A DNA stretch of 64,000 nt from Devosia litorisediminis (GTDB lineage Bacteria; Pseudomonadota; Alphaproteobacteria; Rhizobiales; Devosiaceae): contig NZ_JAGXTP010000001.1 in the NCBI RefSeq assembly GCF_018334155.1, positions 372,001 through 436,000 of the forward strand. Reading direction: 5' to 3'. Position 1 is the first letter of the stretch, and the number at the start of each line of letters is the position of its first letter. Shown one piece after another: positions 36,694-44,990 of the stretch. The position numbers were made by a program, and so were the translations under genes. The notes beneath the pieces were generated by a model. The model made no database searches. It was not told the origin of the DNA and saw only the letters and a program-made list of their open reading frames with translations.

Positions 36694-36807
36694 ACCCCCT
36701 TCTAGCCTCCCCCTGACAGGGGGAGGGACCGTTCCGCGACTAACCCATGATCTCATCACGGCCACAGATCGGCTCCTCCCCCTGTCAGGGGGAGGTTGGG
36801 AGGGGGT
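36694..36807. repeat. REPIN: two inverted REP copies between xdhB and xdhC
   Basis: Left copy 36694-36726: ACCCCCT, 5 nt, then the 21-bp near-palindrome at 36706-36726 (CCTCCCCCTG-A-CAGGGGGAGG). The right copy 36775-36807 is its reverse complement apart from the 5-nt spacer. A 48-nt spacer separates them. This is the REP-doublet (REPIN) arrangement. The outer AGGGGG of the right copy lies 10 nt before the xdhC ATG and is its only visible Shine-Dalgarno. Confidence 0.75.
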
Positions 36808-36816
36808 GCCTGCCCC

Positions 36817-37677
36817 ATGAACCGCACCACCGAACTCGCTACCTTCTTTTCCACTAATCCGCACGCCATCGTCTGCGAGCTGACATCCGTGCGTGGCTCA
36901 AGCCCGCGCGCGCAGGGGACATTCATGCTGGTGGGCCAGTCGGGGCTGTTCGGCACGATCGGGGGCGGCGCGCTCGAATATATGGTGATCGAGCATGCGC
37001 GGCGGCTGATCGCGTCGGGTCGGGCCGAGGAAGCCATGGACGTGCCGCTGGGTCCTGAAATTGGTCAATGTTGCGGCGGTCGGGTCGGGGTCAGCCTGCG
37101 CCATGTCGATGCAGCGCAGCGTGCGGTACTCAGTGCGCAGGTCGATGCAGAAGACGCGGCGCTGCCGCATGTCTATGTGTTTGGCGCGGGCCATGTCGGT
37201 CGGGCGCTGGCGCAGATACTGGCCTTGCTGCCGGTGCAGGTGATGGTGATCGACACACGGCGCGAAGAGCTTGAACTGCTGCCTGCCCATATCAATGCCA
37301 AGGCGGTGGCGATGCCAGAATCGGTGGTGCGCAGCGCGCCACAGGGCAGCAGTTTTGTCATTTTGACCCACGATCACGCGCTGGATTTCCTGATCGCGCA
37401 GGAAGCGCTGGCACGCACGGACAGCCCCTATGTCGGCATGGTGGGATCGCGCACCAAGCGGGCGCGGTTTTCCAGCTGGTATGTGGGCGAGGGCGGCGAT
37501 GCCATGGCGCTGGACCGGCTGGTGCTGCCGATTGGCCAGCAGGGCCTTGGGGATAAGCGTCCCGAAGTTATCGCGGCACTGGCGGCAGCGGAAATTATGG
37601 TACACATTGGGCAACGGGAAGCTGAAACTGAGCGCGCGAACGCCCCTGAGCCATTGGGGGTGGTGAATGGACGCTAG
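36817..37677 (+). CDS. xdhC: Xanthine dehydrogenase accessory protein XdhC
   Basis: A 286-residue molybdenum-cofactor chaperone. The XdhC N-domain shows VRGSSPRAQGTFMLV, TIGGGALEY and CCGGRV; the C-terminal Rossmann domain has VYVFGAGHVGRAL and VGMVGSRTKR. It sulfurates and inserts the cofactor into XdhB. The start at 36817 is chosen because the upstream in-frame ATG lies inside the repeat. The gene overlaps the ABC ATPase by 11 nt, linking maturation and transporter genes in one operon. Confidence 0.92.
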   Translation: MNRTTELATFFSTNPHAIVCELTSVRGSSPRAQGTFMLVGQSGLFGTIGGGALEYMVIEHARRLIASGRAEEAMDVPLGPEIGQCCGGRVGVSLRHVDAAQRAVLSAQVDAEDAALPHVYVFGAGHVGRALAQILALLPVQVMVIDTRREELELLPAHINAKAVAMPESVVRSAPQGSSFVILTHDHALDFLIAQEALARTDSPYVGMVGSRTKRARFSSWYVGEGGDAMALDRLVLPIGQQGLGDKRPEVIAALAAAEIMVHIGQREAETERANAPEPLGVVNGR

Positions 37678-39211
37678 TATGCCGCATCGGCTGGTATTGA
37701 CCGGTATCACCAAGCGCTTTCCGGGCGTTCTGGCGAATGACAATGTGACCTTCTCGGTTGAGCCCGGCGAAATCCATGCGCTGCTCGGCGAAAATGGCGC
37801 CGGTAAATCCACTCTCGTCAAAATGATCTACGGGATCATGCAGCCCGATGCCGGTGAGATTGCCTGGGATGGTGCGCCGGTGACCGTGGCCAGCCCAAAG
37901 GCGGCCCGCAAGCTGGGCATCGGCATGGTGTTTCAGCATTTTTCGCTGTTTGAAGCGCTGACGGTGCTGGAGAACATTGCGCTGGGCATGGATGCCAAGA
38001 TTCCGGCCCGCGAGCTTGAAGCGCGCATCCGCGAGGTGATGAGCAAATACGGGCTGCTGCTCGACCCGCATCGCACGGTGGCGACGCTGTCGGTGGGTGA
38101 GCGTCAGCGCATCGAAATCGTGCGCGCCCTGCTGCTCGACCCCAAGCTGCTGATCATGGATGAACCAACTTCGGTGCTGACACCGCAGGAAGTCGAGCAA
38201 TTGTTCGATGTGCTGCGCAAGCTGGCGGCACAGGGTTGCTCGATTCTGTACATTTCCCACAAGCTGCACGAGATCAAAGCGCTGTGCGATACAGCGACCA
38301 TTCTGCGCGGCGGCAAGCTGGTTGATACGTGCGATCCCAAGCAGGAAACCTCGCGCTCGATGGCCGAAAAAATGATCGGTGCCGGGCTCAAGGATATCGT
38401 TCGGGTCGCCGACCGCGAGCTTGGGGCGCCCAAGCTGGTGGTGTCCAAGCTGTCCACTATCAAGACAGGGCATTTTGATGTGCCGGTCGATGATGTGAGT
38501 TTTACCGTGCGGGCCGGGGAAATCTTCGGCATTGCCGGTGTGGCGGGCAATGGGCAGAACGCCCTGCTTGATGCGCTTTCGGGCGAAGTGCGCAGCGATG
38601 ACAGCCAGAGCGTGACCATTGACGGATTTCCGCTGGGCCTGCTCGATACCACGGGGCGCCGCAAATACGGGCTGTGTGCGGTGCCCGAAGAGCGCAATGG
38701 TCATGCGGCGGTGGGCGATTTTTCGCTCTCGGATAATACGGTACTGACGGCGCGCGACCGGCTGGGCATGGTGGTGCTGGGGCTGATCAATTCGGGTGCA
38801 GCCAAGACCTATACCGGCAAGGTGATCGCCGAATTCGCCGTCAAGGCGCTGGGCCCGGCCTCGATGGCGGGCTCGCTGTCGGGCGGCAATCTGCAGAAAT
38901 ACATAATGGGTCGCGAGATCCTGCAAAAACCCACGGTGCTGGTGGTCAGTCAGCCGACATGGGGGGTCGATGCCGGGGCGGCGGCCGCCATTCATCAGGC
39001 GCTGGTTGATCTGGCGGCGGCTGGCTCGGCCATTGTGGTGATCAGTCAGGATCTCGACGAGCTGCGGGCGCTCTGCGATACGCTGGCCGTGATCAATATG
39101 GGGCGCCTGTCGCCGGCCAAGCCGAATGCGGAGATGAGCGTGGAAGAGATCGGCCTGCTGATGGGTGGCGTGCACGGGGCTATGGAGGCGCAGAATGCTA
39201 TTCCGGCTTGA
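37667..39211 (+). CDS. Nucleoside/purine ABC transporter ATP-binding protein (two ATPase domains)
   Basis: A 514-residue protein with tandem ATPase domains (rbsA/yufO type). Domain 1 has GENGAGKSTLVKMIYG, LSVGERQRIEIVRALL and LLIMDEPTSVL. Domain 2 has a weaker Walker A (GVAGNGQNALLDALSG) and LSGGNLQKYIMGRE, as usual for this class. With the two permeases and BMP-type binding protein that follow, it forms a purine nucleoside or nucleobase importer. It overlaps the next gene by 17 nt. Confidence 0.88.
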   Translation: MDASMPHRLVLTGITKRFPGVLANDNVTFSVEPGEIHALLGENGAGKSTLVKMIYGIMQPDAGEIAWDGAPVTVASPKAARKLGIGMVFQHFSLFEALTVLENIALGMDAKIPARELEARIREVMSKYGLLLDPHRTVATLSVGERQRIEIVRALLLDPKLLIMDEPTSVLTPQEVEQLFDVLRKLAAQGCSILYISHKLHEIKALCDTATILRGGKLVDTCDPKQETSRSMAEKMIGAGLKDIVRVADRELGAPKLVVSKLSTIKTGHFDVPVDDVSFTVRAGEIFGIAGVAGNGQNALLDALSGEVRSDDSQSVTIDGFPLGLLDTTGRRKYGLCAVPEERNGHAAVGDFSLSDNTVLTARDRLGMVVLGLINSGAAKTYTGKVIAEFAVKALGPASMAGSLSGGNLQKYIMGREILQKPTVLVVSQPTWGVDAGAAAAIHQALVDLAAAGSAIVVISQDLDELRALCDTLAVINMGRLSPAKPNAEMSVEEIGLLMGGVHGAMEAQNAIPA

Positions 39212-40274
39212 GAAACGCTCCGAACCCTCCAAATTCATGCTTTACGCCACACCCGTGGCGGCGGTGCTGCTCACCATGGTGGTGGGCGCGATCATCTTCT
39301 CGCTGATCGGCTTTGACGGGCTGGGTGCGGTGCGCGAAATCTTCTTCACGCCCTTGACCAATTCGTACAAATGGCAGGACCTCGGGGTCAAAGCCGCGCC
39401 GCTGATCATTATCGGTGTCGGGCTGTCGATCTGCTACCGGGCAAATGTGTGGAACATTGGCGCCGAAGGGCAATATGTGATGGGCGGGCTGGCCGCAACA
39501 TGGGTGGCGCTGGCGACCTATGGCATGACCGGCTGGTGGATCCTGCCGCTGATGTTTGTGGCCGGTGTTGCCGGTGGCGCAGCCTATGCGGCGATCCCGG
39601 CACTGCTCAAGACGCGGCTGGGCGTCAATGAAATCCTGACCAGCCTGATGCTGACTTATGCCTCGGTGCAACTGATCTATTATCTGGTGCGCGCGCCCTG
39701 GAAGGACCCCATGGGCATGGGCTTTCCGCAGACCCGGATCTTTTCGGAAGCAGCCCGACTGCCCTTCATCATTCCCCAGACCATCGTGCATCTGGGCGTG
39801 CCGATCGCCATTGTGGTGGCGCTGGTGGCCTGGTTCATCATGACCCGCTCGGTGTTCGGCTATCGCATGCGCGTGGTCGGGGCGGCGCCACACGCGGCTC
39901 GCTATGGCGGTTTTTCCGAGAACAAGACCATCTGGTTGGCGCTGCTGGTCAGTGGTGGGTTGGCTGGGATGGCCGGCATGCTTGAAGTGGCGGGTCCGTT
40001 CCAGCGCATGGTGCCGGGCTTCCCGACCAATTACGGTTTCACCGCTATCATCGTGGCGTTTCTGGGCCGGCTCAATCCGCTGGGGGTGATCTTTGCCGGC
40101 ATCGTGATGGCGATCACCTTTGTTGGCGGCGAGGTGGCGCAGACCACCATTGGCCTGTCCAGTTCGGCCACAGGCGTGTTCCAGGCCATGATGCTGTTCT
40201 TCCTGCTGGCAGGAGACATTCTGGTGCGCTACCGCATCAAGCGGGTGGCACCGGCAAAGGAGGCGCAGGCATGA
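39195..40274 (+). CDS. Nucleoside/purine ABC transporter permease 1
   Basis: A 359-residue BPD_transp_2-type permease with 8-10 hydrophobic segments and the family motif YRANVWNIGAEGQYVMGG. ATG at 39195 follows GGAGGCGCAG; an upstream start at 39165 would extend further into the ATPase gene. It pairs with the next gene, which it overlaps by 4 nt. Import of purine nucleosides or bases is inferred from operon position. Confidence 0.88.
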   Translation: MLFRLEKRSEPSKFMLYATPVAAVLLTMVVGAIIFSLIGFDGLGAVREIFFTPLTNSYKWQDLGVKAAPLIIIGVGLSICYRANVWNIGAEGQYVMGGLAATWVALATYGMTGWWILPLMFVAGVAGGAAYAAIPALLKTRLGVNEILTSLMLTYASVQLIYYLVRAPWKDPMGMGFPQTRIFSEAARLPFIIPQTIVHLGVPIAIVVALVAWFIMTRSVFGYRMRVVGAAPHAARYGGFSENKTIWLALLVSGGLAGMAGMLEVAGPFQRMVPGFPTNYGFTAIIVAFLGRLNPLGVIFAGIVMAITFVGGEVAQTTIGLSSSATGVFQAMMLFFLLAGDILVRYRIKRVAPAKEAQA

Positions 40275-41200
40275 CCAACGAGCTGATCATCGCCATCATC
40301 GTCACTGTTGTGGGTGCATCCACGCCGATCCTGATTGCCGCGCTTGGCGAGCTGGTGGTGGAAAAGGCCGGCGTGCTCAATCTGGGCGTTGAAGGCATGA
40401 TGCTGGTGGGCGCGATCACGGCGTTTGTCGTGGTGTTCCTGACCGGCAATCATTACCTCGCCATTCTGCTGGCCGCCGCGGCGGGCGTGGCAACATCGTT
40501 GATATTCGGATTGCTGACGCTGAGCCTGTCAGCCAATCAGACGGCAACGGGACTGGCGCTGACGATTTTTGGCACCGGCTTTTCAGCGCTGGCGGGGCAG
40601 GGCTACAGCGCCAAGCCGGTCACGCTGCTGGGACCGCTATTTCCAACCGAGATAGCGACGCATCCGGTGTGGCGCGTGCTGTTTGGCTATTCGGCGCTGG
40701 TGTATTTCGCGTTGGTCATGGTCGTCGCCGTGTGGTGGTTCCTCAAAAAGAGCCGCAGCGGGCTGATCCTGCGCGCGGTGGGCGAGAATGATCATTCTGC
40801 CCATTCCATCGGCTATTCGGTGATCGGCGTGCGCTATCTGGCGGTTGCCTATGGCGGGGCCATGGCCGGCATTGCCGGGGCCTGTTTCCCGCTGCTGCTG
40901 ACCCCGCAATGGGCTGACCGGATGACGGCGGGCCGCGGCTGGATTGCAGTGGCGCTGGTGGTTTTCGCGTCCTGGAAGCCATTCCGGCTGCTGGCGGGCG
41001 CCTATCTGTTCGGTCTGGTGATGACCATGGAGCTCTACGCCAAGGCTGGCGGCGGCCCCCTCAGCGCCATTCCATCCGAGCTATGGGCCGCGCTGCCCTA
41101 TCTCGCAACTATCGTCGTGCTGGTGTTGATCTCCATTCGGCGCGATGCTTCCACCAATGCACCGGCCTGCCTCGGCAAGCCGTTCTTGCCCAGCAATTGA
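40271..41200 (+). CDS. Nucleoside/purine ABC transporter permease 2
   Basis: A 309-residue permease of the same family, with EKAGVLNLGVEGMMLVGA near the N-terminus and 8-9 membrane helices. RSGLILRAVGEND marks the cytoplasmic coupling loop. It is the second half of the permease pair and overlaps the first by 4 nt. Confidence 0.88.
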   Translation: MTNELIIAIIVTVVGASTPILIAALGELVVEKAGVLNLGVEGMMLVGAITAFVVVFLTGNHYLAILLAAAAGVATSLIFGLLTLSLSANQTATGLALTIFGTGFSALAGQGYSAKPVTLLGPLFPTEIATHPVWRVLFGYSALVYFALVMVVAVWWFLKKSRSGLILRAVGENDHSAHSIGYSVIGVRYLAVAYGGAMAGIAGACFPLLLTPQWADRMTAGRGWIAVALVVFASWKPFRLLAGAYLFGLVMTMELYAKAGGGPLSAIPSELWAALPYLATIVVLVLISIRRDASTNAPACLGKPFLPSN

Positions 41201-41253
41201 GGGTCACGGACATGACGCTCGATCAACCAAGAAAAGTTCTTCAGGAGAGACAG

Positions 41254-42342
41254 ATGACAATCACTCGTCGCAATATTCTCAAGATCGGTGGCGCTGCCGC
41301 CGCTCTGCCACTGCTGGGTTCGCGCGCCTTTGCGCAGACCGAGCCACTCAAGGTCGGCTTCGTGCTGATCGGCACGGTCAACGACAATGGCTGGAACTTC
41401 GGCCATGCCGAAGGCGCCAAGTACATGAAGGAAATGCTGGGCGATGCCGTCGCCGAGCCAACCATCGTGGAAAACGTGCCTGAGGGTCCTGACTGCGAAC
41501 GCGTACTGCGCGAACTGGCCCAGTCGGGCCACAAGCTGATCTTTGCAACCAGCTTCGGCTATGGCGACTACGTCATCAAGGTTGCCCAGCAGTTCCCCGA
41601 CGTGAAGTTCGAGCACGCCACCGGCTACCAGCGTTCGGACAATGTCGCGACCTACAATGCACGTTTCCATGAAGGCCGTGCGGTGTGCGGCACCATTGCC
41701 GGTCACCTGTCGCAGACCGGCAAGGCTGGCTATATCGGTTCGTTCCCGATCCCTGAAGTTGTTCTGGGCATCAACTCGTTCGTGCTGGCTGCCCGCAAGG
41801 TGAACCCAGACTTCGAAATTACCCCGATCTACATCTCGACCTGGAACGACCCGGCCAAGGAAGCCGATGCGGCCCGCGCCATGATCGATCAGGGCATTGA
41901 CGTGATTGCCCAGCACACTGACGGCCCAGCGGCCCTGCAGGTCGCTGAAGAGCGCGGCATTGTCGGCGGTTTCGGCCAGGGTGCCGACATGAGCGCATTC
42001 GCGCCCAAGGCGCAGCTGACCTCGATCATCGACCATTGGGGTCCGCATTATCAGGATGCTGCTGAAGCCGTGATCGCCGGCACCTGGGAAACCGGTGACC
42101 GTTGGCCTGGCCTGAAGGAAGGCGAAGTGCAGATCGGGCCATACAATGAGTCGATCCCCGCTGACGTCGTTGCCGCCGCCGAAGCCATCAAGAACGGCCA
42201 GATCGATGGTTCGTTCAACATCTTCACCGGCCCGATCAATGATCACACCGGTGTCGAGCGCGTGCCGGCTGGCGTGACCATGACCGATGGCGAGCTGCTG
42301 AGCATGGACTGGTATGTCGAAGGCGTGAACCCGCCCGCATAA
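41254..42342 (+). CDS. BMP-family (purine nucleoside) ABC transporter binding protein
   Basis: A 362-residue periplasmic binding protein with a twin-arginine-like signal (MTITRRNILKIGGAAAALPLL, cleavage near AFA-QT). BMP/PnrA features are clear: VLIGTVNDNGWNFGHAEGAKY, FATSFGYGDYVIKVAQQFPDVKFEH and HTDGPAALQVAEERG. PnrA relatives bind purine nucleosides. The start follows CAGGAGAGAC; a longer in-frame start at 41212 would bury the signal. A terminator-like hairpin follows, so downstream genes may be expressed less. Confidence 0.88.
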   Translation: MTITRRNILKIGGAAAALPLLGSRAFAQTEPLKVGFVLIGTVNDNGWNFGHAEGAKYMKEMLGDAVAEPTIVENVPEGPDCERVLRELAQSGHKLIFATSFGYGDYVIKVAQQFPDVKFEHATGYQRSDNVATYNARFHEGRAVCGTIAGHLSQTGKAGYIGSFPIPEVVLGINSFVLAARKVNPDFEITPIYISTWNDPAKEADAARAMIDQGIDVIAQHTDGPAALQVAEERGIVGGFGQGADMSAFAPKAQLTSIIDHWGPHYQDAAEAVIAGTWETGDRWPGLKEGEVQIGPYNESIPADVVAAAEAIKNGQIDGSFNIFTGPINDHTGVERVPAGVTMTDGELLSMDWYVEGVNPPA

Positions 42343-42365
42343 GGTCTGCTTGCAAGAGCATTGAG

Positions 42366-42393
42366 AGGGGCGGGTTCGAGCCCGCCCCTTTTT
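42366..42393 (+). terminator. Terminator or attenuator between the transporter and puuD
   Basis: AGGGGCGGG and CCCGCCCCT form a 9-bp perfect stem with a 6-nt loop, followed by TTTT. It lies 23 nt after the binding-protein stop and 22 nt before puuD, so it must be partly read through or puuD needs its own promoter. Confidence 0.75.
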
Positions 42394-42414
42394 CACGAAT
42401 GAACAGGTGATCGA

Positions 42415-43641
42415 ATGGGCGATTTTGCGATTTTTTACGAGTGGCTGATGTTTGCCGTGCGCTGGCTGCACGTGATCACGGCTATCGCCTGGATCGGCTC
42501 ATCGTTCTATTTCATTGCGCTTGATCTGGGCCTGCGCAAAACCCCGAGCCTGCCGCCACTGGCGCATGGCGAGGAGTGGCAGGTGCATGGCGGTGGCTTT
42601 TATCACATCCAGAAATATCTGGTGGCGCCGGACTTCCTGCCCGAGCATCTGACGTGGTTCAAATGGGAGAGCTACTGGACCTGGTTCTCCGGCTTCATGC
42701 TGCTGGTGCTGGTCTATTATGTCGGTGCGGACCTCTATCTCGTCGACCGGACCGTGCTGGACGTGCCCGCCTGGCAAGCCATCGGGCTGTCACTGGCGTC
42801 GATCGGGCTGGGCTGGGCGCTGTATGACGGGTTGTGCAAGTCGCCGATTGGTCAGTCGACCACGGGGCTGATGCTGGTGTTGTTCGCCATTCTGGTGGCG
42901 ATGAGCTGGGGCTATACCCAGCTGTTTACCGGGCGCGCTGCCATGCTGCATATGGGGGTGTTCACCGCCACCATCATGACTGCCAATGTGGTGATGATCA
43001 TCATCCCCAATCAGCGCATCGTGGTAGGCGATCTCAAGGCGGGCCGGGTGCCCGATGCCAAATATGGCAAGATCGCCAAGCAGCGCAGCCTGCATAACAA
43101 CTACCTGACGCTGCCGGTGATCTTCTTTATGCTGAGCAGCCACTATCCGCTGGCCTTTGCCACGCAGTGGAACTGGATCATCGCGTCGCTGATCTTTCTG
43201 GTGGGCGTGGTCATCCGGCACTATTTCAACACGCGCCATGCCCGCAAGGGCAATCCGCACTGGACCTGGGCGGTGGCGGTGGCGCTGTTTCTGGTCATCG
43301 CCTGGCTGTCGAGCGGGCCCAAACTGCCAGGCATGGCGGGAGAGGAGGTGGCGTCCCGGGCGGCCGAGAGCTTTCTCAGTGCCAGCCATTTCGAGGCTGC
43401 CAGCCTGACCGTGCAGACCCGCTGCGCTATGTGCCATACGGCTGAACCGGCCTGGCCCGGCGTGTCGCAGGCGCCCAAGAACGTGATCCTGGACAATGAC
43501 ATCGCCATTGCCAATCACGCCAAGGATATCGCCATGCAGGCGGGCTACGCCCATGCCATGCCGCCGGGCAATGTCAGCGAAATGACGGTTGAAGAACGCG
43601 CGCTGCTGGTGGCGTGGTTCCGCGAGGGTTCCGGGCAATGA
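42415..43641 (+). CDS. puuD: Urate hydroxylase PuuD (membrane-bound, cytochrome c domain)
   Basis: A 408-residue protein with about eight membrane helices (FAVRWLHVITAIAWIGSSFYFI at the start) and a periplasmic C-terminal cytochrome c domain with haem motif CAMCH at residues 337-341. This is the bacterial integral-membrane urate oxidase that feeds electrons to the respiratory chain instead of making hydrogen peroxide as soluble uricase does. Its product 5-hydroxyisourate goes to UraH. It overlaps guaD by 4 nt. Confidence 0.9.
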   Translation: MGDFAIFYEWLMFAVRWLHVITAIAWIGSSFYFIALDLGLRKTPSLPPLAHGEEWQVHGGGFYHIQKYLVAPDFLPEHLTWFKWESYWTWFSGFMLLVLVYYVGADLYLVDRTVLDVPAWQAIGLSLASIGLGWALYDGLCKSPIGQSTTGLMLVLFAILVAMSWGYTQLFTGRAAMLHMGVFTATIMTANVVMIIIPNQRIVVGDLKAGRVPDAKYGKIAKQRSLHNNYLTLPVIFFMLSSHYPLAFATQWNWIIASLIFLVGVVIRHYFNTRHARKGNPHWTWAVAVALFLVIAWLSSGPKLPGMAGEEVASRAAESFLSASHFEAASLTVQTRCAMCHTAEPAWPGVSQAPKNVILDNDIAIANHAKDIAMQAGYAHAMPPGNVSEMTVEERALLVAWFREGSGQ

Positions 43642-44939
43642 GCGTGACCATTCTGCGCGGCCGCGTGCTGAGTTTCCTCAGCGAGCCGCAGGGGCTCGAT
43701 GATACGGCCAGCTATCGCTATCTCGAAGACGGGGCAATCAGCATTGTCGATGGCAAGATCGTGGCCGTTGAGGATTTTGACTCTGCTGCAGTTGGCGATG
43801 CGGTGGTGATCGATCATCGCCCGCATCTGATCATGCCGGGCTTTATTGATACCCATCTGCATTACGTGCAGAGCCAGATGATCGCCTCCTATGCCGGCTC
43901 GCTGCTGGAATGGCTGAACACCTACACCTTTGTGGAAGAGCAGAAGTTCAGCCAGCAGGGGCATGCGAGTGCGGTCGCCAGCGCGTTTTATGACGAGCTG
44001 ATCCGGCAGGGGACGACCACGGCGGTAGCCTATTGCTCAAGCGCGCCAGCATCGGTGGATGCCTATTTCGCCGAAGCCGAAAAGCGCAACATGCTGATGA
44101 TTGGCGGCAAGGTGATGATGGATCGCAATGCGCCCGAAGCGCTGTGTGACACCGCCCAGTCCAGCTATGACGACACCAGGACCCTCATCGCACGCTGGCA
44201 TGGCCGGGGTCGGGGCCTCTATGCCATCTCGCCGCGCTTTGCCATAACCTCGACGCCCGAGCAGATGGCGGCGGCGCAGAGTTTGGTTGCCGAGCATCCT
44301 GAGTGCTACGTGCAGACCCATCTGAGCGAAAACGACGCCGAGATCACGCTGTCGATGCAGCTCTATCCGGATGCGCCGGACTATACCGGCATTTATCAGG
44401 ATTACGGCCTGCTCGGCCCCAAAACGCTGCTGGGTCACTGCATCCACCTCAATCGTCGCGAAACCGGGGTGCTGGCCGAAACCGGTTCGGTCGCCGTGTT
44501 CTGTCCGACCTCGAACCTGTTCCTGGGCTCGGGACTGTTTGACCACCAGCGGCTGAGCCAGCACGGTGTGCGCATTGGCGTGGCCACCGATATTGGCGGC
44601 GGCACCAGCTTTTCCATGTTGCGCACGCTCGATGAGGGCTACAAGATCCTGCAGTTGCGCGGGCAGCGGCTGACGCCATTCAACTCGTTTTACATGATGA
44701 CACTGGGCAATGCCCGGGCACTGTCGCTGGAAGGCACGATCGGCACCATCGCGCCGGGCTGCTCGGCCGATCTGGTGGTGCTTGATTCGGCGGCAACGCC
44801 GGCCATGGCGCTGCGCATGCAGACGGCAACGCAATTGGTTGAAGAGCTGTTCCTGCTGCAGACATTGGGGGATGACCGGGCAATTGCGGAGGTCTATGTC
44901 GCTGGCGCACAGGCGAAGTCGACTATAGGTGGGTTGTGA
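43638..44939 (+). CDS. guaD: Guanine deaminase (amidohydrolase)
   Basis: A 433-residue amidohydrolase. Metal ligands appear in GFIDTHLHYVQS (His-x-His), QTHLSEN, GHCIHL and ATDIGGGTSFSM. Length and context fit guanine deaminase, which converts guanine to xanthine for XdhAB; a related aminopurine such as 8-oxoguanine cannot be excluded by eye. It is translationally coupled to puuD. Confidence 0.85.
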   Translation: MSVTILRGRVLSFLSEPQGLDDTASYRYLEDGAISIVDGKIVAVEDFDSAAVGDAVVIDHRPHLIMPGFIDTHLHYVQSQMIASYAGSLLEWLNTYTFVEEQKFSQQGHASAVASAFYDELIRQGTTTAVAYCSSAPASVDAYFAEAEKRNMLMIGGKVMMDRNAPEALCDTAQSSYDDTRTLIARWHGRGRGLYAISPRFAITSTPEQMAAAQSLVAEHPECYVQTHLSENDAEITLSMQLYPDAPDYTGIYQDYGLLGPKTLLGHCIHLNRRETGVLAETGSVAVFCPTSNLFLGSGLFDHQRLSQHGVRIGVATDIGGGTSFSMLRTLDEGYKILQLRGQRLTPFNSFYMMTLGNARALSLEGTIGTIAPGCSADLVVLDSAATPAMALRMQTATQLVEELFLLQTLGDDRAIAEVYVAGAQAKSTIGGL

Positions 44940-44990
44940 GCGGCGCGTCCTTGGCCTAAATCTCTGGCAATTCAGGAAGGACACAACCTC

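Noticed and set aside
37595..39238. A 547-codon minus-strand frame opposite the purine transporter ATPase
   Set aside because: Shadow of the two-domain ATPase on the other strand; rich in His, Arg and Gln without hydrophobic order, and no ribosome-binding site.
41098..42471. A 457-codon minus-strand frame opposite the BMP binding protein
   Set aside because: Mirror of the real signal-bearing gene on the plus strand.
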